From Kiritimatiellia bacterium (GTDB lineage: Bacteria; Verrucomicrobiota; Kiritimatiellia; RFP12; UBA1067): a stretch of DNA of 64,000 nucleotides. This document shows positions 51,461 to 58,294 of the stretch, piece by piece (positions within the stretch are counted from its first letter, which is position 1; each line of letters begins with the position of its first letter). The stretch spans positions 8,204 to 72,203 of the forward strand of contig JAEDKA010000014.1 in the NCBI GenBank assembly GCA_016296065.1, written 5' to 3'. The notes below the pieces were generated by a model, which did not search any database, was not told where the DNA came from, and worked only from the letters and a program-made list of their open reading frames with translations. The position numbers and the translations under genes were made by a program.

Positions 51461-53077
51461 TCATTGCCCCGCAGGCTGGGCGAAGACGGACAGCATGACG
51501 TTCCCCAGTCCATCGGAGACGCCAACAGATCCGACGACGCGATACTTGACGACATAATCGCCGACACGGACCATTATCTCGCGGTTGATGAAGTCGATTG
51601 CGTCGGCGGAATCGACACCTCCCGACTTGGACGCCCTTCTCTCCAGCTCTACGGAATACTCCGCCGCCGCGTCGGACTTCTCCCTGCCCGACACCTCCTC
51701 GGGCTTGACGCCAAGCCGCTTGCAAAGGTCTGCGGCAATCGCAGTCACGATGTCCCGGCAGTCGGGGAGCGTCAGCCCCTCGCCCGCGCCGAAGAACGTG
51801 CCGCGCGTGAGCGCGACCTGCGCGAGCCGCCTGTCCGCGCCCTTGAACGTCAGCGACGCCGTCTCCATCCCGTAGTACGGCCTCGCGAGGCGCACTATCG
51901 CAAAGCTCGTCGCTTCGTCAAGCTGCAGGTCCGCATCTGCCGCGGAAACACCACTCCCGAGCTGGCGCGCGTACTCTGTCGACCCGATGCGAAGCTCGAA
52001 CGGCGAGACGATCTCGAACGTCCCGTCCTTCTCGCGCAGGCTCTCCGCAAAGGCGAAGTCCTTCGGAAGCTCGAAGACGCGTGGCCCCTTCCCGCCACGG
52101 AGCTCAAGCTTCGGGAACGACGCCGCCTGCGCCGAAAGCGCCTTCGAGAAGACGAATCCGCTGAACGCAAAGGCCGCCGCGCCAAGGACTATAAGCAGCG
52201 CAAGCGCGGCGCGCTGAAGACGCGGATCCCCCGCCTCTGGAATGTCCCCGCGGTCTTCCGCGCGCATTATGAACACAAGCCCGGCAATGCAGATGTAGAG
52301 TCCCGCAAAGTCGCTCAGAAGCCCCGTCGCAAAACGGAGCACGGCGCGCGGCACCTCCCCGCCCAGCATCGGTTCGACGGCCCCGGGCACTCCCGCCGCG
52401 CCGTAGAATCCGACGACGCCGGGAAGGAATCCTATCCCCGCCGCGACGACATACGCCGCAATGCTGAAGAGAAGGCACTTCAGGAACCTGCCGGACACGA
52501 ACCTCGCCGAAGCCCTCATTGCGGACGGACCTGCAAACGGATACAGCACGCTCATCGTCACGGAGAACGTCCAGCGCACAAGCGCCCAGACGGCAAGGAC
52601 CGCCAGCGCAAATATGCCGCCTCCGCCAATGGCCACGACCGCCCCGAACGCCGCCCCGCCGATGCCAGCGGCCGGAGAGCCGATTCTGCGGGCAAGGAAG
52701 AACGACGCCAGTCCGACAACAAGCAGCATTCCCACGAATGCAATCGCATAGAGGACCGCCGTGCCGACGGCACGCCCCCATGCGACGAACAGTCCGCCAG
52801 ACTCAGAGTCTCTCCTTCCGCAACACAGCCTGCACGTTCCGTCGATGGCAATCGCGACCGCAAGGACGCCGAGCGTCAGTCCCAGGGCGGAAGAGAAGAC
52901 CCTCTCCCACGCCGTCAGGTCGACGACCGTCACGGACGGCATCCTCACGAACGCCATCGCAAGCTCCACCGCCGCAAAGACCGCCAGCAGCGGAAGCCAG
53001 CACCTTCTCAACACAAGCAAGTACACCGGCAGGGATTCCGCCAGCGTTTCGAATATACCAGGTGAATATCGCTTCAT
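51461..53077 (-). CDS. Multi-spanning membrane protein with C-terminal extracytoplasmic-type domain
   Basis: The 538-aa version begins at ATG 53077; the longer frame would begin upstream of the promoter. About seven hydrophobic segments lie in the first ~320 residues, including LPLLAVFAAVELAMAFV, LYAIAFVGMLLVVGLASFF and CLLFSIAAYVVAAGIGFL. After a final segment (ALLIVLGAAAFAFSGFVF) comes a soluble domain (about 340-538) without recognised motifs. The -10 box ends 6 nt before the ATG, predicting a truly leaderless transcript. No family is recognised; the neighbours (condensin and MATE genes) give no clear functional hint. Confidence 0.75.
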   Translation of the reverse strand: MKRYSPGIFETLAESLPVYLLVLRRCWLPLLAVFAAVELAMAFVRMPSVTVVDLTAWERVFSSALGLTLGVLAVAIAIDGTCRLCCGRRDSESGGLFVAWGRAVGTAVLYAIAFVGMLLVVGLASFFLARRIGSPAAGIGGAAFGAVVAIGGGGIFALAVLAVWALVRWTFSVTMSVLYPFAGPSAMRASARFVSGRFLKCLLFSIAAYVVAAGIGFLPGVVGFYGAAGVPGAVEPMLGGEVPRAVLRFATGLLSDFAGLYICIAGLVFIMRAEDRGDIPEAGDPRLQRAALALLIVLGAAAFAFSGFVFSKALSAQAASFPKLELRGGKGPRVFELPKDFAFAESLREKDGTFEIVSPFELRIGSTEYARQLGSGVSAADADLQLDEATSFAIVRLARPYYGMETASLTFKGADRRLAQVALTRGTFFGAGEGLTLPDCRDIVTAIAADLCKRLGVKPEEVSGREKSDAAAEYSVELERRASKSGGVDSADAIDFINREIMVRVGDYVVKYRVVGSVGVSDGLGNVMLSVFAQPAGQ

Positions 53078-53083
53078 ACCGAT

Positions 53084-53089
53084 ATTATA
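53084..53089 (-). promoter_or_regulatory. Extended -10 giving a leaderless transcript
   Basis: The minus strand reads ATGCTATAAT followed by 6 nt (ATCGGT) and then ATG 53077. The expected start of transcription is the A of the start codon. Confidence 0.65.
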
Positions 53090-53114
53090 GCATATCGTAA
53101 TCTTCCGCGCCGCG

Positions 53115-53768
53115 CTAAAGGAAGTCGAACTCGCACTGCACGACGCGGCGCGGCGCATCTGCCGCGGACGGCACGGGTGGCGGAGGAGGCGCGGACGGAA
53201 CGACCGGCGGAACGGGGGCGAACTCCCTCTTGTTGAGCCGACGCCGCAGACGCTGCCAGCCCGGGAGACGCTTATCCATCAGCGCATAGAACCTCGGACC
53301 GTGGCTCGCGGCCTTGAGATGGGTGAGTTCGTGCACAACAACATACTCCACCAGTTCGCGCGGGACCCGTGCAAGCTCCGTGTTATACGTGATGCGGCGA
53401 CGCACGATGTGGCAGCTCCCCCACAGCGTCTTCATAGCGCGAAGCGTCCATGTGACGCCGCCCTCCGATAGCCGCGCGGCCCACTGCGAGGTAAGCTCCG
53501 CAAGAAGCGAACGCAGCGCGGCCAGCTCGTCCGCCGATGGCGGAGCGGCGTCCTGAGGCGGACGCGCGAGCACAGCCGCGCGGTGCTCCATAACCCACTG
53601 CCACTTGGATCGCAAAAAGGCTTCGGCCTCGTGCAGCGTCGCGCCCCATTTCGGAACCGTGACCGCCACCGTTCCGTCGTCCTTCACGCGAATGCTTATC
53701 CGCCGCGCGCGTCGGCGCGCGACCTCGACGGGAACTCCGTCGACAAGACACTCGCCGAAGTGCATCAT
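53115..53768 (-). CDS. YgjP/DUF45-family zinc metallopeptidase
   Basis: This 217-aa protein matches the DUF45 (YgjP-like) family. The zinc-binding motif is HELTHLKAASHGPRFYALMD near residue 155 (HExxH plus the third His). It is preceded by the family segment KTLWGSCHIVRRRITYNTEL. The C-terminus has a Pro-rich stretch. The start was set at ATG 53768, which overlaps the stop of the MATE gene (ATGA); the ATG three bases on is equally possible. Proteins of this family are cytosolic and poorly characterised. The coupling with a MATE exporter is not explained. Confidence 0.85.
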   Translation of the reverse strand: MMHFGECLVDGVPVEVARRRARRISIRVKDDGTVAVTVPKWGATLHEAEAFLRSKWQWVMEHRAAVLARPPQDAAPPSADELAALRSLLAELTSQWAARLSEGGVTWTLRAMKTLWGSCHIVRRRITYNTELARVPRELVEYVVVHELTHLKAASHGPRFYALMDKRLPGWQRLRRRLNKREFAPVPPVVPSAPPPPPVPSAADAPRRVVQCEFDFL

Positions 53769-55183
53769 GCCTCGTTTCGGACAGGTGCCCTGGCGGACTC
53801 CATCAGCTCCGCCCTCTCGCGCCAGCGTCCGGAACGCCACCGGCGCAGGAAGACGAACGCAAGGAACGCGAGATAGACCGGCATCGTGAGCCACAGCGCC
53901 GGCAGGGACGGCTTCACCCCGGCAACAAGCGCAACTGCGGGCATCCACACGAAAAACCCGCACATCGTGCGCGTGAACATCAGCCACCGCGTGTCGCCAG
54001 CGCCCCTTAGCGCGCCCGCGCACGGCTCGACGAACGACTCGGCAAGCGCGCGGAATGCGAGTATGGAGAACACGACGGAAGCGAGGGATCGAAACGCCTC
54101 GCGGTCGAACGCGGAGTCTGCCGCCCTGAAGGAGTCCGCAAGCCACCCAGCGCCGAACGCGACAAAAGCGCCGAACGACGCGGCCACCGCGACCGAGATT
54201 GCAAGCGTGCTGCGAAGCGAGCGTTCGGCCGCTGCGTAGTCTCGCCGTCCGCAGAATCTCCCGACAAGCACCGACACTCCGTCGCGCAGTCCTGAGACGA
54301 GCGCGAAGAACACGCAGTTGACGCCGAACACCATGTTGCTCACGGCAAGGCTCATCGCGTCGAGACGTCCGGTAACCATGACAAACGCCATGAACGTGAG
54401 GTTGTCGAAGAACGCCATCGCGCCGTTTTCCGATCCGTACCTGAGCACGCCGAAAGCCAGCCGCGGCTCAAGGCGCAGAAGACCGCGCAGCGCGCCCATA
54501 CGCGCGCGGACGTGCGGATCGCGGAACAGCGCGACCGCCAGCACCGCGCAGGATACGAGCTGTCCGAGCGCAAAGGCGTACGCCGAGCCGTTTAGCCCGA
54601 GCCTCGGAGCGCCGCAGTTCCCGAGCACCAGCGCCCACGCGAAGAACAGCGCCGCCGCGAAGCCAGCCGAGCCCGCGACGCCGAACACCGACGTCCTGCC
54701 CTGTCCGCTGAAATATCCGCCGGCGACTGCAGCCACGGACTGCAGCCAGAGCCCGGGGAGGTACCTGTCGAGGAAACCCGACTCCGCCGCCGCAAGCTCC
54801 GGCGCATGCCCAGCTACCCATATCGCGAAGTCGCCCGCGAAGTGCGCGAAGAAGTAGAGCGGTATGGAGGCAAGAGCCAGCCAGAGTCCCTGCGCGAAAC
54901 TGCGCAGCGCGCCGTCGCGGTCTCCGCTTCCATGGCTCTGCGCGACGAAGACAGCAGAGTACCCGACAGCCGTCACCATGAACGCAGAGAGCGTCCCGCC
55001 GAGGACCAGCCCGGGGACGGACGCCTCGAGCGCGAGGTCGGAGCACTTCGCGAGGAGCATTCTGTCGACGAACGCGTATGCCGCGCTCGATGCAGCCATG
55101 AGCTGCAGGGGCAACGTGACCCGCAGCACCTGTGCGAGACCTCCAGGCGAGTTCCAGACATTCATTTGCTTCTCACCGCTCAT
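53765..55183 (-). CDS. MATE-family efflux transporter
   Basis: The 472-aa version from ATG 55183 has about twelve hydrophobic segments and MATE-type motifs (LRVTLPLQLMAASSAAYAFV, GYFSGQGRTSVFGVAGSAG). It shares the GYF-S/T-GQG segment with the other MATE product at 31.7 kb, so the two are paralogues. The -10 box ends 6 nt before the ATG, so a leaderless mRNA is predicted. The longer frame upstream would read through the promoter. The downstream metallopeptidase gene is translationally coupled to it. Confidence 0.87.
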   Translation of the reverse strand: MSGEKQMNVWNSPGGLAQVLRVTLPLQLMAASSAAYAFVDRMLLAKCSDLALEASVPGLVLGGTLSAFMVTAVGYSAVFVAQSHGSGDRDGALRSFAQGLWLALASIPLYFFAHFAGDFAIWVAGHAPELAAAESGFLDRYLPGLWLQSVAAVAGGYFSGQGRTSVFGVAGSAGFAAALFFAWALVLGNCGAPRLGLNGSAYAFALGQLVSCAVLAVALFRDPHVRARMGALRGLLRLEPRLAFGVLRYGSENGAMAFFDNLTFMAFVMVTGRLDAMSLAVSNMVFGVNCVFFALVSGLRDGVSVLVGRFCGRRDYAAAERSLRSTLAISVAVAASFGAFVAFGAGWLADSFRAADSAFDREAFRSLASVVFSILAFRALAESFVEPCAGALRGAGDTRWLMFTRTMCGFFVWMPAVALVAGVKPSLPALWLTMPVYLAFLAFVFLRRWRSGRWRERAELMESARAPVRNEA

Positions 55184-55189
55184 GGCAAC

Positions 55190-55195
55190 ATTATA
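55190..55195 (-). promoter_or_regulatory. Extended -10 giving a leaderless transcript of the MATE gene
   Basis: The minus strand reads TATGGTATAAT, then GTTGCC, then ATG 55183. The 6-nt spacing places the transcription start on the start codon. Confidence 0.65.
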
Positions 55196-55206
55196 CCATA
55201 AAGCGG

Positions 55207-56661
55207 CTATTCCGCGACGGTGAAGTAGGCTTCCTGTCCGTAGGGGAAGTCGCTCGGAACGTAGTTGCCCACGCGCGGGCGCACGAGCGAGTTTGCCTTG
55301 CCGAAATGGGAGAATATCCAGGGGCAGTCCTCGCGTATCATCTCCTGGCACGCCGCCCAGTGGCGGTTGCGCTCCTCCGCGGTGGAGGCGGACATCGCGG
55401 CGTCGTATTCGCGGTCGTACTCTTCGTTGACGTAGTACGAGTGGTTCGGACCGGGGCTCACGTTCTTCGAGTAGAACAGCTGCAGGAAGTTCTCCGCGTC
55501 AGGATAGTCTCCCACCCAGCCCATGTTGTATATCTGCACCCTTCCCTCGTTCACGGCCTTCAGGAACGCGTCCCACGTCTGGAACGAGAGCTCGAGCTTC
55601 ACGCCGATCTTCTCGTAGAACGACGCGAGCAGCTCGCCCATCTCGCGGCTTCCCGTCGAGGCGCGCCCGAACGAAAGCGTCAGCACGAGGCGGCGCCCCG
55701 TCTGCGGGTCTATCCCGTCCGCATACCCCGCCTCCTTCATGAGCCGCTTCGCGAGGTCGAGATCGAACGCGTACTTGAACGGCGCGGAGAGCTTTCCGTC
55801 GACGCCGGGCGGAACCGGCCCGTCCGCCTGCACCGTCCGCTTCGAGAAGTACTCCTCCCAGCGCGGATAGTCGAACGCGGCGTTAAGGGCCTGGCGGAGC
55901 TTTCTGTTCCCCCCAAGAACGGGATCGCGCATGTTGACGCCCATGTAGAAGACCTCGAGCGTAGGAATCGAATAGAGCTTCACGCCTTCCGCGGCGAGAC
56001 CGGGGTCGAGGTTCCCGTCCTTGCCCATCACAACGTCCCAGTTGTCCTTCGATATCTCGCCGAGAAAGTCGATCTCGCCCTTGAGGAACATGAGCCACTG
56101 CGTCGAGAGGTCGTCTATCACGAGATAGCGCACGGTGTCGAAGTGCCCGGGCGAGGGAGTGCGGCGCCTGAACACCATTTCGTGGTTCTTGCGCCAGGAG
56201 ACGAGTTCGAAGGGGCCTGTCCCCGAGCCGTCCGGACGCCTCACGGACGCGGGGCTCATCGCCATCAGCCACGGGAAGAAGTGGCAGCGGTTCTTGAGGC
56301 GTATCTCCACGGTCCTTTCGTCCTTCGCCGTTATCGTGTCCACGCTCTTCATCAGCCATCCGTTCGGCGTGACGATCTCGGGGTCGCGCAGCCGCGCGAG
56401 GCTCGCGACCATGTCCGCGGCGGATCCGCCGCGCGTGCGGAACGTGTAGACGAGTCCGTCGTCGCTAACCTCGGGCAGCTCGCAGTATCCGGGCGAGAGC
56501 CTGTACGGCCTCGCGTAGTAGTCGATGTTCAGCGGCGTCTCGTAGAGGAGCTGGACGACGCGCGAGTCGTACACGGACTGCGCGAACACGGGGTCGAGCG
56601 TGGCGACGCGCTCCATCGGACGCGTGAACGCGGCCGCGAGGAAAAGCGCCGCGGCGATCAT
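55207..56661 (-). CDS. Oligopeptide/solute-binding protein of ABC importer family 5
   Basis: This 484-aa protein has the SBP_bac_5 layout: a short signal peptide (MIAAALFLAAAF), GTGPFELVSWRKNHEMVFRR near residue 145, and RKLRQALNAAFDYPRWEEYF near residue 260. The C-terminal lobe contains NMGWVGDYPDAENFLQLFYS. Relatives capture peptides, nickel or glycans outside the membrane for ABC import. No permease or ATPase gene is adjacent in the window, so it is an orphan binding protein here. Its start overlaps the DUF721 gene stop (ATGA). Confidence 0.87.
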   Translation of the reverse strand: MIAAALFLAAAFTRPMERVATLDPVFAQSVYDSRVVQLLYETPLNIDYYARPYRLSPGYCELPEVSDDGLVYTFRTRGGSAADMVASLARLRDPEIVTPNGWLMKSVDTITAKDERTVEIRLKNRCHFFPWLMAMSPASVRRPDGSGTGPFELVSWRKNHEMVFRRRTPSPGHFDTVRYLVIDDLSTQWLMFLKGEIDFLGEISKDNWDVVMGKDGNLDPGLAAEGVKLYSIPTLEVFYMGVNMRDPVLGGNRKLRQALNAAFDYPRWEEYFSKRTVQADGPVPPGVDGKLSAPFKYAFDLDLAKRLMKEAGYADGIDPQTGRRLVLTLSFGRASTGSREMGELLASFYEKIGVKLELSFQTWDAFLKAVNEGRVQIYNMGWVGDYPDAENFLQLFYSKNVSPGPNHSYYVNEEYDREYDAAMSASTAEERNRHWAACQEMIREDCPWIFSHFGKANSLVRPRVGNYVPSDFPYGQEAYFTVAE

Positions 56662-56990
56662 GAAACGTGCGCCTCCAGCTTCAGGTCGATCTTCTTCGGC
56701 GCACCGGGGAGCGCCGCGAGCTTCCGCCGTATCATCGGCAGGCGCGGACGCATCAGGAAGAGCGTCGGGGCGTTCTTCACGTACAGGAAGATCTTGCCGT
56801 CCTCGTAGCGCCCGGGGCGAGCCGGCTGGTCCGGGAAAAGCCGACGCCAGTTGTCGGCAAGCGAGTCGAAGAAGGCATTGCGCTCTACGGTAAGGTCAGA
56901 GAACGCCGCGCCGATGGCAGAGGAGAACGTCTTGTGCCGCCCCCTCTTGTCGGGCTCTATCGCCCTCCCGTATAGGTTCCTGTCATCCAT
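56658..56990 (-). CDS. DUF721 (DciA-like) protein
   Basis: The 110-aa frame starts at ATG 56990. The DUF721-like region (about 45-108) contains WRRLFPDQPARPGRYEDGKI followed by FLYVKNAPTLFLMRPRLP. DciA proteins of this family load the replicative helicase in many bacteria lacking DnaC. This copy is short, so the match is moderate. A much longer version of the frame runs antisense-like through prfB in another frame and was rejected. It lies between prfB (23-nt gap) and the binding-protein gene, which it overlaps. Confidence 0.7.
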   Translation of the reverse strand: MDDRNLYGRAIEPDKRGRHKTFSSAIGAAFSDLTVERNAFFDSLADNWRRLFPDQPARPGRYEDGKIFLYVKNAPTLFLMRPRLPMIRRKLAALPGAPKKIDLKLEAHVS

Positions 56991-57013
56991 CTCCGACGAC
57001 CAACGACTAACGA

Positions 57014-58153
57014 CTACTTCGCCGCTTTCATCTGGAGCCAGGCCTCGACGAATGGCTGGATGTGTCCGTCCATAACACCGTTGACGTCGCTCGTCTCGTA
57101 CTCGGTGCGGAGGTCCTTGACCATCGTGTAGGGGCAGAACACGTAGGAGCGGATCTGCGAGCCCCAGCCGTTCTCGGACTTCGCGCCGTAGAAGCGGTCC
57201 ATCTCGGCCTTCTTCTGGTCCTCGTAGTACTCGTAGAGCTGGGCCTTGAGCATGTTCATGGCCTTCTCCTTGTTCATGTGCTGCGAGCGCTCCTTCTGGC
57301 AGGCGACGACGATGCCAGTCGGAAGGTGCGTGAGGCGCACCGCCGAGTCGGTCTTGTTGACGTGCTGACCGCCCGCGCCGCCGGAGCGGTAGGTGTCGAC
57401 CCTGAGGTCCTCGTCCTTGATCTCGACCTCGATGTCGTCGTTGATCTCCGCGACGGTCTCCATCGAGGCGAAGGACGTCTGGCGGCGCTTGTTGGCGTCG
57501 AAGGGCGATATTCTCACGAGGCGGTGTATTCCGCGCTCGGCCTTGAGCATTCCGAAGGCGTAGGGACCTTCCACCCGGAAGTAGACGTCCTTGTATCCCG
57601 CCTCTTCGCCCGGCTGCACGTCGTATTCCTCGACCTTCCATCCCTGCGACTCGGCGTAGCGCTGGTACATGCGGTAGAGCATCGCGACCCAGTCGCACGC
57701 CTCAGTTCCGCCCTGCCCCGCGTGGAGCTTCACGAACACGTTGCACTGGTCGAACTTTCCGCCGAGGAGCGACTGCAGCCTTAGCTTGCCGAAATACTCG
57801 TCCGCCTTCGCGCACTCCGCGAGGGTGTCCTTGAGCGCGGCCTGCTGCGCCTCGCCATCCTCCATCTCCGCGAGCTCGAGCATAACGCCCGCGTCCTCTA
57901 CGGTCTTCGTGAGCGAAGTGAACGGCACGACGTACGCGCGCTCCGCGTTCGTCGCGGCGATGACCTCCTTCGCCTTGGACTGGTTGTTCCAGAAGTCCCC
58001 CGACGCCTGCTGCGCCTCGAGCTCCGCGAGCTTCGCGCGGCGGTCGTCGATGTGGATGTAGTCGGCCATCTCGCCGACCTTCTTCTTCAGGTCCTCGATC
58101 TTCTGCCTGACCTCCTCGGTCTCTAGCAACTTTTCTTTTGCTTCTTCCGCCAT
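57014..58153 (-). CDS. prfB: Peptide chain release factor 2
   Basis: RF2 ends translation at UGA and UAA. The 379-aa protein has the RF2 stop-recognition tripeptide in RISPFDANKRRQTSF (SPF) and the catalytic GGQ in RSGGAGGQHVNKTDSAVR. The gene is one uninterrupted frame. The programmed +1 frameshift that regulates prfB in many bacteria, near codon 25, is absent. The -10 box ends 9 nt before the ATG and no ribosome-binding site is seen. Confidence 0.95.
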   Translation of the reverse strand: MAEEAKEKLLETEEVRQKIEDLKKKVGEMADYIHIDDRRAKLAELEAQQASGDFWNNQSKAKEVIAATNAERAYVVPFTSLTKTVEDAGVMLELAEMEDGEAQQAALKDTLAECAKADEYFGKLRLQSLLGGKFDQCNVFVKLHAGQGGTEACDWVAMLYRMYQRYAESQGWKVEEYDVQPGEEAGYKDVYFRVEGPYAFGMLKAERGIHRLVRISPFDANKRRQTSFASMETVAEINDDIEVEIKDEDLRVDTYRSGGAGGQHVNKTDSAVRLTHLPTGIVVACQKERSQHMNKEKAMNMLKAQLYEYYEDQKKAEMDRFYGAKSENGWGSQIRSYVFCPYTMVKDLRTEYETSDVNGVMDGHIQPFVEAWLQMKAAK

Positions 58154-58162
58154 AACCAGTAA

Positions 58163-58168
58163 ATTATA
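58163..58168 (-). promoter_or_regulatory. Extended -10 of prfB, near-leaderless
   Basis: The minus strand reads TTTTTGGTATAAT, then TTACTGGTT, then ATG 58153. The rest of the 58154-58294 gap shows no clear feature. Confidence 0.65.
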
Positions 58169-58294
58169 CCAAAAATCCCCGTTCCATGCTTTGGCGACTC
58201 ATCGCTGGGCAATAAAGGCTCCGCGTCCATCGGTCCGAGCAACCTCAGACTTGGACGCGCGCCTTGTCAGATCATGCCCCCGTCGGGGAAGCGC

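Noticed and set aside
56991..57698. N-terminal extension of the DUF721 frame into the prfB region
   Set aside because: It overlaps prfB in another frame with Arg-rich, non-protein-like composition; the recognisable domain begins only near 56990.
58276..58286. CCCCGTCGGGG as a terminator downstream of the GH31 gene
   Set aside because: The stem is only 4 bp with no following T-run, so it is not a convincing terminator.
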